In this document: in pieces, positions 33,999 to 43,496 of the stretch
Numbering within the stretch: the stretch's first letter is position 1
How the letters are laid out: each line of letters begins with the position of its first letter
Assembly (NCBI GenBank): GCA_016710965.1
Contig: JADJTW010000005.1
Location: 1-64,000 of the forward strand
DNA from: Flavobacteriales bacterium
GTDB lineage: Bacteria > Bacteroidota > Bacteroidia > Flavobacteriales_F > PHOS-HE28
Direction of reading: 5' to 3'
DNA length: 64,000 nucleotides
The notes under the pieces: model-generated
Told to the model about the DNA's origin: nothing
Seen by the model: the letters and a program-made list of their open reading frames with translations, nothing else
Database searches by the model: none
Program-made: the position numbers and the translations under genes

Positions 33999-34730
33999 TC
34001 AGAAGTTCGGCTTCAGCATGTAGCGGCTGTAGAAATTGTTGATGGCCGCCACGGCTTCATCGGGCTTGTCCACAACACTGAAGAGCTCGAGGTCCTCCGG
34101 GTTGATGTTGCGGTGCTTCTCGCCCATGGTCTGTTTCATCCAATCGTACAGGCCTTGCCAGTATTTACGGCCTACCAGGATGATGGGGAAGCGCCCGATC
34201 TTCTGCGTTTGTATGAGCGTGAGCGCCTCGAATAGTTCATCGAGCGTGCCGAAACCGCCGGGCAGTACGATGAAGCCCTGGGAGTATTTGATGAACATCA
34301 CTTTGCGCACGAAGAAGTAGTCGAAGTGCAGGCTCTTCTCTTTATCGATGAACGGGTTCGGTTGCTGCTCGAAGGGCAGTTCGATGTTCAGGCCGACGCT
34401 GGTGCCGCCGCCACGCTGCGCGCCTTTGTTCGCAGCTTCCATGATCCCCGGCCCGCCGCCGGTGATGACCCCGTAGCCATTGCCGGTGAGCAGGAAAGCT
34501 ATTTCCTCGGCCAGCGTGTATTCCGCGCTCTCCGGTTTGGTGCGCGCGCTGCCGAAGACGCTTACGCACGGGCGGATCCGTTGCATGGCCTCGAAGCCCT
34601 CGACGAACTCGCTCATGATCTTGAAGATGGCCCAGCTGTCGTTGGCCTTCACCTCGCTCCAGCCTTTGCGCTTGAAGGCACGCTTGATCCGGCGTTCGCT
34701 TTCTTCCTTGAGCTTGGGGTCGTTCTTCAT
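33999..34730 (-). CDS. LOG family protein (TIGR00730 Rossmann fold)
   Basis: A 243-residue protein with the LOG signature: GGGPGIMEAANKGA near residue 95 and PGGFGTLDELFEALTLIQT near residue 158. Members of the family are phosphoribohydrolases that release free cytokinin-type bases from nucleoside 5'-monophosphates; bacterial members may act in nucleotide salvage. It is followed by nothing on this strand for 200 bases. Its ATG overlaps the uvrA stop by four bases, so it is translated from the uvrA message. Confidence 0.88.
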   Translation of the reverse strand: MKNDPKLKEESERRIKRAFKRKGWSEVKANDSWAIFKIMSEFVEGFEAMQRIRPCVSVFGSARTKPESAEYTLAEEIAFLLTGNGYGVITGGGPGIMEAANKGAQRGGGTSVGLNIELPFEQQPNPFIDKEKSLHFDYFFVRKVMFIKYSQGFIVLPGGFGTLDELFEALTLIQTQKIGRFPIILVGRKYWQGLYDWMKQTMGEKHRNINPEDLELFSVVDKPDEAVAAINNFYSRYMLKPNF

Positions 34731-37591
34731 GAGGGGATCGATAGTTCGTTCTTCAGGAATGGGAAGGTGTGCCCGCGCCCCATGAGCACCACCTGCTCGG
34801 GCGTGCCGCGTGCCACAATGGTGCCCCCGCCTGCGCCGCCTTCAGGCCCCATGTCTATGACGTGGTCGGCCACCTTGATGATGTCCATGTTGTGCTCGAT
34901 GACAAGGACGGTGTTGCCTTGGTCCACCAGGCGCTGTAAAACGCCGATGAGCTGCTTCACGTCATCGAAGTGAAGTCCGGTGGTGGGCTCGTCCAGGATA
35001 TAGAAGGTGCTGCCTGTGCCTTTCTTGCTCAGTTCGGTGGCGAGCTTGATGCGTTGCGCCTCACCACCACTGAGCGTGGTGCTGCTCTGGCCGAGGGTGA
35101 CATAGCCGAGGCCGACATCGAGCAGTGTCCGCAACTTCTGGTTCAGTTGAGGGATGTCCGCGAAGGTGGCGGCCGCCTCTTCCACGGGCATGTCCAGCAC
35201 ATCGCTGATGCTCTTGCCCTTGAAGCGCACCTCGAGCGTCTCGCGGTCGTAGCGTTTGCCGCGGCAGGTCTCGCACGGCACGGCCACATCGGGCAGGAAG
35301 TTCATAGCAATGGTGCGGACTCCTGCGCCTTTGCATGTCTCGCAACGGCCGCCAGTGGTGTTGAAGCTGAACCGACCCGCTTTGTAGCCACGGATCTTGG
35401 CCGAAGGAAGTTGCGTGAAGAGCTCTCGGATGTGGTCGAACAGACCGGTGTAGGTGGCGGGGTTGCTCCGGGGTGTGCGCCCGATGGGGCTCTGGTCCAC
35501 TTCGATCACCTTGTCGATATGCTCCAGGCCTTTTATACTGTGATAAGCGAGCGGGTGAGCGTCGCTTCTGTAGAAGTGCTTGCTGAGGATGGGATAAAGC
35601 GTGTCGCCGATCAAGGTGCTCTTTCCGCTGCCGCTCACGCCCGTTACGCAGATGAAGGTGCCCAGGGGAAGGTCGAGGTCGACCTCTTTGAGGTTGTTGC
35701 CTTTTGCTCCGCGCAGCAGGATGCGCTTGCCGTTCCCGCTTCGCCGTTCACTGGGGACCTCGATCCGCAGTTCGTTCCGCAGGTATCTCGCGGTGACACT
35801 ATCTCCATGCGCAAGTTCGCGCGGATCGCCCTGCGCCACGATACGGCCGCCGTGCGCACCCGCGCCGGGCCCTATGTCGATCAGGTGGTCGGCGCTCATC
35901 ATCATCTCCTTGTCATGCTCCACCACGATCACGCTGTTGCCGCCATCGCGCAGGCTGCGGAGGCTGGCGATGAGGCGCTGGTCGTCGCGCTGGTGCAGGC
36001 CGATGCTGGGCTCATCGAGGATGTAGAGCACGCCGGTGAGCTGACTGCCGATCTGCGTGGCCAGCCTGATCCGTTGCGCCTCGCCGCCGCTGAGCGAGCG
36101 TGCGCTGCGATCGAGGGTGAGGTATTCCAGGCCCACATCGAGCAGGAATCGGCTGCGCGCGGCGATCTCCTTCACTACTTCGCGTGCGATCAAGGCCTTT
36201 CGTCCGTCGAGCCGGTCCACCAGGCCTTCCATGAAGGCGTGCATTTCGCTGATGGCCAATGTGGCGAGTTGATCGATGCTGCGCCCATCGATGCGGAAGT
36301 GCAGCGCGGTCTTCTTCAATCGCGCGCCTTTGCATTCGGGGCATGCGACCATGTGCGTGAATCCTGATGCCCACTTCTGCGCGGCCTTCGGGCCTTCTTC
36401 GGCTTGTTCGAGGATGAAGGGGATGATCCCTTCGAATTGCACAGTGCGATCGCTGAGGCCTACGCTGCTGCTCACGCGCAACGGTTCATCCAGCCCGTTC
36501 AGCAGCGCCGCTATCACGTCGTCGTCCATCTCCTCCACCGGCGTGTCCAGGTCGTGCCCGAAGCCTTGCAGCAAGGCTTCGACCTGCTTGAACACCCATG
36601 TCCCCTTATGGCTGCCCAACGCAACGATGGCCCCTTTACGGATGCTCTTCTTGCGGTCGGGAACGATCTTGTCGAAGGCCACCTCGGTCACCTGTCCGAG
36701 GCCGCTGCACCGCGGGCACGCGCCGTAGGGGCTGTTGAAGCTGAATAGGTTGGGCTCCGGTTCCTCGTATGCGATGCCGCTGGTGGGGCACATGAGGTGG
36801 CGGCTCAGATAGCGCGGGTCGCCGCCTTTGACGCCCACCACCATCAGGCTGCCTTTGCCGTACTTCATGGCCGTGGCGATGGTGTCCGTGAGGCGCTTGC
36901 GGCTGCTCTCGCTCACCTTGATGCGGTCGATCACCAGTTCGATGTCATGCACCTTGTACCGATCGAGGCGCGGTCGCGAGGTAAGCTCGATCACTTCGCC
37001 ATCGGCGCGGGCGCGCAGGAAGCCTTGCCGCAACAACTGCTCGAAGAGCTCGCGATAGTGGCCTTTGCGGCCGCGCACCAGCGGCGCCAGCACCAGCACC
37101 TCCTTGCCATCGAAGTCCTCCATCACCAGGTCCACGATGCGCTGATCGCTGTACCGCACCATGGCTTCGCCGGTGACGTACGAGTACGCATCGGCGATGC
37201 GCGCATAGAGCAGTCGTAACAGGTCGTAGATCTCCGTCACGGTGCCCACGGTGCTGCGCGGGTTGCGACTGATGGTCTTCTGCTCGATGGCTATCACGGG
37301 GCTCAGGCCCGTGATCAAGTCCACATCCGGGCGCTCGATGCCGCCGAGGAACTGGCGGGCATAGGCGTTGAAGGTCTCGATGTACCGGCGCTGCCCTTCG
37401 GCGTGGATCGTATCGAAAGCGAGCGAGCTCTTTCCGCTGCCGCTCAGGCCGGTGATCACCACCAGCTGGTCGCGCGGTATGCGCACGTCGATATTCTTGA
37501 GGTTATGGACGCGCGCACCGAGCACTTCGATGTGATCGTCATCGGCGGCAGTGCCGTGCGCATCCAGCGCCGGATCAAGTACGGTCTTCAA
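34727..37591 (-). CDS. uvrA: Excinuclease ABC subunit A
   Basis: A 954-residue protein with two ABC ATPase units. Walker A motifs are GLSGSGKSS near residue 48 and GVSGSGKST in the second half, and both signatures (SLSGGEAQRIRLA, TLSGGEAQRIKLA) are present. The second zinc finger is complete (CETCKGAG and CETCRGKR). The first is altered: CPTS replaces the first CxxC half, while CPRC is kept. It recognises bulky DNA damage together with UvrB. The start is a TTG at 37591, with a TAGCTTCG box 24 bases upstream. A later GTG would trim about 20 poorly conserved residues. Confidence 0.95.
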   Translation of the reverse strand: MKTVLDPALDAHGTAADDDHIEVLGARVHNLKNIDVRIPRDQLVVITGLSGSGKSSLAFDTIHAEGQRRYIETFNAYARQFLGGIERPDVDLITGLSPVIAIEQKTISRNPRSTVGTVTEIYDLLRLLYARIADAYSYVTGEAMVRYSDQRIVDLVMEDFDGKEVLVLAPLVRGRKGHYRELFEQLLRQGFLRARADGEVIELTSRPRLDRYKVHDIELVIDRIKVSESSRKRLTDTIATAMKYGKGSLMVVGVKGGDPRYLSRHLMCPTSGIAYEEPEPNLFSFNSPYGACPRCSGLGQVTEVAFDKIVPDRKKSIRKGAIVALGSHKGTWVFKQVEALLQGFGHDLDTPVEEMDDDVIAALLNGLDEPLRVSSSVGLSDRTVQFEGIIPFILEQAEEGPKAAQKWASGFTHMVACPECKGARLKKTALHFRIDGRSIDQLATLAISEMHAFMEGLVDRLDGRKALIAREVVKEIAARSRFLLDVGLEYLTLDRSARSLSGGEAQRIRLATQIGSQLTGVLYILDEPSIGLHQRDDQRLIASLRSLRDGGNSVIVVEHDKEMMMSADHLIDIGPGAGAHGGRIVAQGDPRELAHGDSVTARYLRNELRIEVPSERRSGNGKRILLRGAKGNNLKEVDLDLPLGTFICVTGVSGSGKSTLIGDTLYPILSKHFYRSDAHPLAYHSIKGLEHIDKVIEVDQSPIGRTPRSNPATYTGLFDHIRELFTQLPSAKIRGYKAGRFSFNTTGGRCETCKGAGVRTIAMNFLPDVAVPCETCRGKRYDRETLEVRFKGKSISDVLDMPVEEAAATFADIPQLNQKLRTLLDVGLGYVTLGQSSTTLSGGEAQRIKLATELSKKGTGSTFYILDEPTTGLHFDDVKQLIGVLQRLVDQGNTVLVIEHNMDIIKVADHVIDMGPEGGAGGGTIVARGTPEQVVLMGRGHTFPFLKNELSIPS

Positions 37592-37620
37592 GGGAAGGCG
37601 TGAAGGAATGGGCCGCGAAG

Positions 37621-38565
37621 CTACTCGCTAACGGCGTCGTGGAAGCCCTCGCCAGGCAACAGCAGCGAGTAGCTGCGGCCCTCGCGGTTGGTGAGCTTCG
37701 TATCGCGCAACCAAGGGTTGAGCAGCTTCAAGGTCTTGTAGTCGGTGCCGTTGGCGATGGCGAATGCGGCCAGGTCGGGAATGGGGGTGCTCACGTACAG
37801 CGTGCGGGTGGCATAGGGCGGATACAGGTCCTTGCGCCGGAGGTGGAATCCGTATCGCTCGGGATCACGGATGATCTCCTTCATGGCGAGCACGCGGTAC
37901 ACGTAGCGTGCGGTCTCCTCAGGCAAGAGCAGGTCGAAATAGCTTTCTTGCTTCTGGCGGCCGAGCTGTTTGTCCACACCACCTTGGCCCAGGTTGTAGC
38001 TGGCGGCGGCCAGTGCCCAGCTTCCGTACTTGTAATGGCCGTTCTTCAGATAGCGGCATGCCGCCACCGTGCTCTTTTCCACGTGGTATCGCTCGTCCAC
38101 TTCGCCGTTCACTTCCAGTCCATGATGAAGAGCGGTCTCCTTCATGAATTGCCAGTAGCCGGTGGCGCCCGCGGGCGAAGTCACATTGGTAAGATTGCTC
38201 TCGATCAAGGCGATGAACTTCATGTCCTCCGGAACGCCCTCGCGGCGAAGGACTTCCTCGATCAACGGGAACCAACGGTTGGCGCGCTTGTGGGCAAGGA
38301 GGGTGTTGCTCTGCCAGTAGGTGTTCACCAGCAGTTCGCGATCCAGGCGTTCGCGCACATCGATGCGGTCGAGGGGCACAGGCTCACCGCAGAAGCTCAG
38401 CTCGTTTGGCAGAGTGAGGGAGAAGACCTTGTAACCGTCGTTGAAGTCGCGCAAGTGGTCCACATCGCTGTTCGCCTCGCTGGTGGAGAAGGCGAAGAGG
38501 TGCAGCAGAAAGGATCCGCAAAGGAGCAGCACGGTCCAGGCGAGGGTGCGCAGGGCGGTCTTCAT
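37621..38565 (-). CDS. MltD-like lytic transglycosylase
   Basis: A 314-residue protein. The ATG at 38565 precedes a membrane or signal segment (MKTALRTLAWTVLLLCGSFL). The family 23 lysozyme-like SLT domain has the catalytic Glu in ALIESNLTN, then SPAGATGYWQFM and AAASYNLGQGGVDK. The C-terminal 60 residues look like a LysM-type wall-binding segment (LAAFAIANGTDYKTLKLLNPW). It would cleave peptidoglycan in the periplasm. Its start overlaps the preceding glycosyl-phosphotransferase gene by four bases. Confidence 0.85.
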   Translation of the reverse strand: MKTALRTLAWTVLLLCGSFLLHLFAFSTSEANSDVDHLRDFNDGYKVFSLTLPNELSFCGEPVPLDRIDVRERLDRELLVNTYWQSNTLLAHKRANRWFPLIEEVLRREGVPEDMKFIALIESNLTNVTSPAGATGYWQFMKETALHHGLEVNGEVDERYHVEKSTVAACRYLKNGHYKYGSWALAAASYNLGQGGVDKQLGRQKQESYFDLLLPEETARYVYRVLAMKEIIRDPERYGFHLRRKDLYPPYATRTLYVSTPIPDLAAFAIANGTDYKTLKLLNPWLRDTKLTNREGRSYSLLLPGEGFHDAVSE

Positions 38566-39653
38566 TCGGTATCGATAACAGGCGGCTTGGATCGGCGGGT
38601 GATGATGAAGAGAGCGAGGAACACGAGCAAGGCGTATGAAACGAAAATAATGGTGTGGAGGTTGCTCCAATGCACGATGAAGCGGAAGATCACGAAGATC
38701 ATGAACAGGTTCAACAGGGAGAGGCCGATATACGTGAGCGCCACCTGTCCGTCGCTGAGGCCGAGATAGCTGAGGTGGTGCGTGGTGTGATCACGACCGC
38801 CTACGAACGGGCTGTGGCCCCGGGCCATGCGGTTGATGGAGACCACCGTCGTATCAACGATGGGAAGCAGGAAGACCAGGACGGCGAGCACGAATTGCCG
38901 CGCGGGCTCCCATTCACCAGCGGCCGAGGGAGCGTTCCAGAAGAACCGGATGCCCACGAAGGCCAGGAAGACGCCCAGGAACTGGCTTCCGGTATCGCCC
39001 ATGTACATGCGGCTGGGGTGCCAATTGAAGAAGAGGAAGCCGCAGAGCGAGGCTGCGCAGCCGATCAGGAGCACCATGTACACGGGATCCATGCGGTCGG
39101 TGGCCAGCATGGCGGTGATCGCGGCGGCCAGGATGGCTATGCTCACCGTGGTGGTGATGCCGTCCATGTTGTCGAGCATATTGATGGAGTTCATCATGCC
39201 CACGGTCCAGAAAAGGGTGATGGCGATGTTGAGCCATTGCTTCTCGAACACGTTGATGCAGGTGCCTGACGAGATCAGCAGCACGCCGCAGAGCACCTGC
39301 ACGATGAATTTGAGCAACGGGCGCGTGTTGTAGGCGTCATCGGCCAGGCCCATGAGGAAGGCGAGGGAAGTGGCCGCCAGCAAACCCAGCAGCTCGGGAC
39401 GCAGCGCGGCGCTGCCCTCACCGGGGAAGATCACCCCGTGAAGGGTCCAGCTCACCAGGAAGAGGATGAAGAAGCCGATGCCGCCGAATGCGGGCTTGGA
39501 GGTGCTGCTCCAACGCACGAGCATTTGGTCCTTCTCGCGCATGCCGAGAGTGCGCGCGAATCGCATGAAGAGCGAATTGGCCAGCAGGCTGAACACGAGC
39601 GCGGCGAAGAAGAGGCCCGAATAGATGAGGAAGAGCTGCGTGCCGCTGTACAT
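38562..39653 (-). CDS. WecA/MraY-like polyprenyl-phosphate glycosyl-1-phosphate transferase
   Basis: A 363-residue polytopic membrane protein with about ten segments. The internal ATG (MYSGTQLFLIYSG) is used. It has GLADDAYNT (the DD motif), NMLDNMDGI (the NxxNxxDGIDGL-type motif), MGDTGSQFLG, and RDHTTHHLSYLG (the His motif of WecA-type enzymes). It transfers a sugar phosphate to undecaprenyl phosphate and so starts O-antigen or exopolysaccharide assembly. It belongs to the polysaccharide cluster and its end overlaps the lytic transglycosylase gene. Confidence 0.9.
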   Translation of the reverse strand: MYSGTQLFLIYSGLFFAALVFSLLANSLFMRFARTLGMREKDQMLVRWSSTSKPAFGGIGFFILFLVSWTLHGVIFPGEGSAALRPELLGLLAATSLAFLMGLADDAYNTRPLLKFIVQVLCGVLLISSGTCINVFEKQWLNIAITLFWTVGMMNSINMLDNMDGITTTVSIAILAAAITAMLATDRMDPVYMVLLIGCAASLCGFLFFNWHPSRMYMGDTGSQFLGVFLAFVGIRFFWNAPSAAGEWEPARQFVLAVLVFLLPIVDTTVVSINRMARGHSPFVGGRDHTTHHLSYLGLSDGQVALTYIGLSLLNLFMIFVIFRFIVHWSNLHTIIFVSYALLVFLALFIITRRSKPPVIDTE

Positions 39654-39657
39654 GGCG

Positions 39658-40207
39658 CTATGGCTTGGCGGCCGCCCAAGCACCGGCGAAGGCGTGCTCC
39701 TTGCGGTCTTTTTCACTTACGATGGGATCCTCTATTCCCCAGTCGATGCCGAGGTCCTTGTCGTTCCATAGGATGGTGCGTTCTGCGGCAGGGTTGTAGG
39801 GCGGTGCATTTGTAGGCGAACATGGTACCCTCCTCAAGCGCCACGAATCCGTGCGCGAAGCCGGGCGGGATCCAGAGCATGGTGCGGTCGGCGGCATTCA
39901 GCACCACCTTCACGTGCTTGCCGTAAGCGGCGCTGGCGGGCCGGATATCGACACAGACATCGAGCACGCTGCCATTCACGGTGCGCACGAGCTTGCCTTG
40001 GGCGTGGGGTTCCAACTGGAAGTGCAGGCCACGCAGCACGCCCTTGCGTGAAACGCTCTCATTGTCCTGCGTGAAGTGATGGTCGCCCACCTGCTCTCGG
40101 AAGGCCTGCTCGTTCCAGGTCTCCAGGAAAGCGCCGCGCTCATCGCTGAACACACGCGGGTGCAGGAGCAGGAGCCCGTCTATGGCCAGCCGTTCGATGC
40201 GCATCAT
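39658..40207 (-). CDS. rfbC: dTDP-4-dehydrorhamnose 3,5-epimerase, frameshifted
   Basis: The N-terminal frame from 40207 reads a normal RmlC cupin: IDGLLLLHPRVFSDERGAF, SVSRKGVLRGLHFQ (catalytic His) and IPPGFAHGFVAL. After MFAYKCTA it loses homology. The correct end (YNPAAERTILWNDKDLGIDW, then DPIVSEKD) is in another frame down to 39658. A one-base change in the C run near 39799-39803 would join them to one protein of about 183 residues, the usual family length. It makes dTDP-rhamnose in the polysaccharide cluster. Error or true mutation cannot be told apart. Confidence 0.8.
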
Positions 40208-42660
40208 CCCTTTCCGAAGAGGAAACCGAGCAGGCCACGCTTACGCGCGCTGGTGCGCTCCTCGTAGTATCCGCCGCCATATCCCTGGCCGTAGCCATAA
40301 CCGTAGCCGTATCCGTAGCCGTAGTTGTAACCGTACTTGTTGCGGTCGATGTCCACACCGTTCAGGATGCAGGTGAGCCGCTTGATGCTGTTCTCGTTGA
40401 TCAGGCGGTCCACGTTCTGCACGAACTGCTTCTTGCTGTAATCAGAACGGAAGATGTAGATCGGGTAGTCGGCCAGTTGTATCATGGGCAGGCCGTCGGT
40501 CACGAGGCCCACCGGCGGGTTGTCCAGCAGCACAAGGTCGTAGCGGGTCTTGAGGTGCTCGAGCACCTCGGTCATGCGTGGGCTTATGATGAGCTCCGAT
40601 GGGTTGGGCGGTATGGGTCCTGCGGTGATGAAGTCCAGGTTCTCCAAGCTGCTCTTGCGAACGCAGGCTTCCACGGTGTCCTTGCCGATGAGCACCGTGC
40701 TCATTCCCCGCACGTTGTCCACGTCGAAGCCCAGGTGGATCTTGGGCTTGCGCATGTCCAGATCGAGGATGATCACGCGCTTGCCGCTGTACGAGATGAT
40801 ACCGGCCAGGTTCATCGCTACGAAGGTCTTCCCCTCGCCGCTGATGGTGCTGGTGATGGCGATGACCTTGGGCCCTGGCGTGTTGTCCACGAATTGCATG
40901 TTCGTGCGCACCGTTCGGAACGCTTCGGCAATGAGGCTCTTCGGGTTCTTGTCGATCAGCAGCTGCGAGATGGGGATCTCCTTCTTGTACTTGGGTATCA
41001 TGCCCAGGATTCCGATGCTCGCGTTGCTCTGCTTGGCTATGTCGTGCAGCGAGGTGATGTTGTCGTGCATGATATAGCGCGTGAGCACGATGAGGAAGCA
41101 GAGGATGATGCCGGTGACCAGATAGGACACGAGCACCATGTTCCTGTTGGGGGAGATGGGCATCGAGGGTACGCTGGCGTCTTGCAGCACGCGGTTCTCC
41201 GGCACGAAGCCGGCCTTGCTGATGTGGTACTCGATGTCCTTCTCCAACAGGAGCGTGTAGTACTTCTCGTTGATCTTGAAGATGCGCTCGATGCGGGCGT
41301 AGTCGAGCTCCTTCATGGGGAGGTTCCGGAAGCTGCGGTCGAACTCCATCAGCTGCGATGCGAGATCGGCGTACTGCGCCTCGGCGGTCTCGCGCATGCG
41401 GCGGATCGTCTGGAGCAGCACCGTCTTCTGCACCGACACGCGCCGTTCCATGTCTCGCGCAAGCGGGTGTTCAGGCGTGGCCTCGGAGTTCACCTGGTCC
41501 CGTTCGAGCATGAGGTCGCGCAAGTCCTTCAGTGGGCCCGCCAGCGTGGCCTCGTACTTGGTGCCCAGTAGCAGGGGCAGCAGCTCGTGGGCTTCGATCT
41601 CGCCCAAGGGCTTGTCCGAAGCATGTTCCAGCGCTTTCAGGAGCTCGATCTCCAACGTGAGCCGCACCAGGTCGTCTTCATACTTGGAAGAGCGTTCCAG
41701 ATAGATGGGCGTGAGCTGCTCCAGATCGGCCACACGATTGTCCATGCGGAACTGCTGAAGGCTGTACTCCGAATCCTTCAACTGGCTGAAGACGGTATCC
41801 TTTTGCGATCGTATGAACTGGATCACGCTCTGCGCGCTCTCGCCCTGCCGCGCCACATCATAGGCGATGAAGGTCTCGGCGAGGGCTTGCGCCAGATCGC
41901 GTGCGATGTATCCGTTCTGGTCTCGGCAGGTGATATCCACGGTCTTGGCCGCAGGGTCGAGGATCTTCACGGTGATCTGCTGCATGTACTGGTCCAGCAG
42001 TCGTCCTCGTGAATTGAACCTCAGATAGAGATTCACCTTGGCATCGGGGTCGTTCAGGATCGCATGATTGCCCAGTACCATCCGGGCGTTGAAATGCGGA
42101 GTGCGAATGGACCCTGAGGTAGGGAAGGAGAAGGTGAAGGACTTGCCCTCTACGGAATAGCTCAGTCCCACTTCATCGGGCAGGCTCAGGTCCACGAAGA
42201 TCGGCAGGTCCATGATGGAACTGTCGGTAACCACCAGGTCTTGAAGGGGGAAGAAGGACTTGGTATAGTATTCCTCCGTAAGGATCTGGCCGCGGTTGAA
42301 GTAGCTCACCTCCAGGGGCAACCGGTCCAGGGCCATGCCCACGAAGAGGCGCGAGCGCATCAATTCCACGTCCACCGGCAGGTTCTCATCCTCGGAGAAG
42401 GTGGTCATGCTCAACACCTGCTTGGCGGTATTGCTCTCGCGCAATTGCATGATCGCGCGTGATTCGTAGATGGGCGCGGTGTAGCGCAAGTACAGCAAGG
42501 CTGTGGCCATCGCTGTCAGCAGCACCAGCACCAACCAGACGATGCTGCGGCGCAGGATGTAGAGGAAGAGCCCCAGCTCGAACTCATTGCTGAAGTTCGT
42601 GATGCGCTGCTTGTAGCTCTCGAAACTGACGTTGCGATTGCTGATGTCCTCGCTGATCAT
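40204..42660 (-). CDS. wzc: Wzc-like polysaccharide co-polymerase with BY-kinase domain
   Basis: An 818-residue protein. Its Wzz-type chain-length region has two membrane segments, one near residue 40 (IVWLVLVLLTAMATALLYL) and one near 510 (MVLVSYLVTGIILCFLIVL), with a long periplasmic coiled-coil between. The cytoplasmic bacterial tyrosine kinase domain has Walker A STISGEGKTF, Walker A' ILDLDMRKP and Walker B DLVLLDNPP. It ends in a Tyr-Gly-rich tail with about eleven Tyr, the autophosphorylation cluster. It couples polymer export with phosphorylation. It overlaps the rfbC start and follows the Wza-like gene by 12 bases. Confidence 0.9.
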   Translation of the reverse strand: MISEDISNRNVSFESYKQRITNFSNEFELGLFLYILRRSIVWLVLVLLTAMATALLYLRYTAPIYESRAIMQLRESNTAKQVLSMTTFSEDENLPVDVELMRSRLFVGMALDRLPLEVSYFNRGQILTEEYYTKSFFPLQDLVVTDSSIMDLPIFVDLSLPDEVGLSYSVEGKSFTFSFPTSGSIRTPHFNARMVLGNHAILNDPDAKVNLYLRFNSRGRLLDQYMQQITVKILDPAAKTVDITCRDQNGYIARDLAQALAETFIAYDVARQGESAQSVIQFIRSQKDTVFSQLKDSEYSLQQFRMDNRVADLEQLTPIYLERSSKYEDDLVRLTLEIELLKALEHASDKPLGEIEAHELLPLLLGTKYEATLAGPLKDLRDLMLERDQVNSEATPEHPLARDMERRVSVQKTVLLQTIRRMRETAEAQYADLASQLMEFDRSFRNLPMKELDYARIERIFKINEKYYTLLLEKDIEYHISKAGFVPENRVLQDASVPSMPISPNRNMVLVSYLVTGIILCFLIVLTRYIMHDNITSLHDIAKQSNASIGILGMIPKYKKEIPISQLLIDKNPKSLIAEAFRTVRTNMQFVDNTPGPKVIAITSTISGEGKTFVAMNLAGIISYSGKRVIILDLDMRKPKIHLGFDVDNVRGMSTVLIGKDTVEACVRKSSLENLDFITAGPIPPNPSELIISPRMTEVLEHLKTRYDLVLLDNPPVGLVTDGLPMIQLADYPIYIFRSDYSKKQFVQNVDRLINENSIKRLTCILNGVDIDRNKYGYNYGYGYGYGYGYGQGYGGGYYEERTSARKRGLLGFLFGKG
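40282..40341 (-). repeat. Imperfect hexanucleotide repeat coding Tyr-Gly in the BY-kinase tail
   Basis: About nine tandem units of the type TACGGC/TATGGC encode alternating Tyr and Gly. Units of six bases keep the frame, so copy number could vary without disrupting the protein. Confidence 0.65.
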
Positions 42661-42672
42661 GCGCGGCCCGGC

Positions 42673-43446
42673 TTAGTTGAAGCCACGCACCACGCCGATA
42701 ACGAGCACGATGCTGGTGAGGAGGGTGATGACGGGCTGCAGGTCGGACAGCGCCTCGCGGGCGAGTTCAGCGTTCGGTTGCACGTACAGTACGTCGTCAC
42801 CCTGCATCACGATGTCGGCATCCTTCAGTCCGCTGATGTCGCTCATGTCGAACTGGTGAACCGTCCTTGTGCCGTCCGGATGGTGCCGGAAGAGCTTCAC
42901 CTTGCGCGCATCGCCGCGCTTGTTCACGCCACCAGCCTGTGCGAGCACCTCCAACAGGGTGGTGTTGTTGTTCTCTAGTGTGATCACGCGCGCATCGCCG
43001 CCCCCGCCTGGGAACACCACTACGCGGCGGTTCACCACCTGCACCTGCACATAGGGCCGCTGGTAGTATCGCGCGTACATCTCCTCCAGCTTCATTTCGG
43101 CTGCGCGGATCGACAGGCCCGACAGAGCGACATGATCAAGAAGAGGAAGCTTCACCTCGCCGACCGCATCGATGTAGTAGATGAACAAGGTGCGATTGAT
43201 GAGGTTCGCATTGTTCGAATTATCGCTCACCAGATCGATCATCTTGAAACCGTCATTGGCGAACAGCCTGAACTGCAGGGCATCGTTGGGCTGCAGGATC
43301 AGGTTCTTGGAGGCAGTGTCCTGGAATGCGCTGAATTCGTAGTCCGTGGGGGTCTTGAACATGATGTCGCGGTTGATGGTGCAACCCGAGAACATCAGTG
43401 CCGCCACGACGACGGCTGCCCACCAGGGGCGTATGGAGCTTTCCAT
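42673..43446 (-). CDS. Wza-like polysaccharide export lipoprotein
   Basis: A 257-residue protein from the ATG at 43446, which starts a lipoprotein signal (AVVVAALMFSGC). It has the poly-export domain (ILQPNDALQFRLFAND, then VGEVKLPLLDHVALSGLSI) and a SLBB-type part (VVVFPGGGGDARVITLENNNTTLLEVLAQAGGV). A C-terminal membrane segment (VITLLTSIVLVIGVVRGF) follows, as in outer-membrane pores of the Wza family. It exports the polymer together with the adjacent Wzc. Starts further upstream lack a signal peptide. Confidence 0.88.
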   Translation of the reverse strand: MESSIRPWWAAVVVAALMFSGCTINRDIMFKTPTDYEFSAFQDTASKNLILQPNDALQFRLFANDGFKMIDLVSDNSNNANLINRTLFIYYIDAVGEVKLPLLDHVALSGLSIRAAEMKLEEMYARYYQRPYVQVQVVNRRVVVFPGGGGDARVITLENNNTTLLEVLAQAGGVNKRGDARKVKLFRHHPDGTRTVHQFDMSDISGLKDADIVMQGDDVLYVQPNAELAREALSDLQPVITLLTSIVLVIGVVRGFN

Positions 43447-43496
43447 GCGCGGGTAAAAGTAAGGTTCCATGCGTGCGCCCGGTCGGGGGCTCGCCC

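Noticed and set aside
39658..39897. Small independent gene upstream of the WecA-like gene
   Set aside because: Its C-terminal half is the end of RfbC in the shifted frame.
40282..40341. Regular short repeats resembling a CRISPR or minisatellite
   Set aside because: Six-base units inside a coding frame that spell Tyr-Gly; no spacers.
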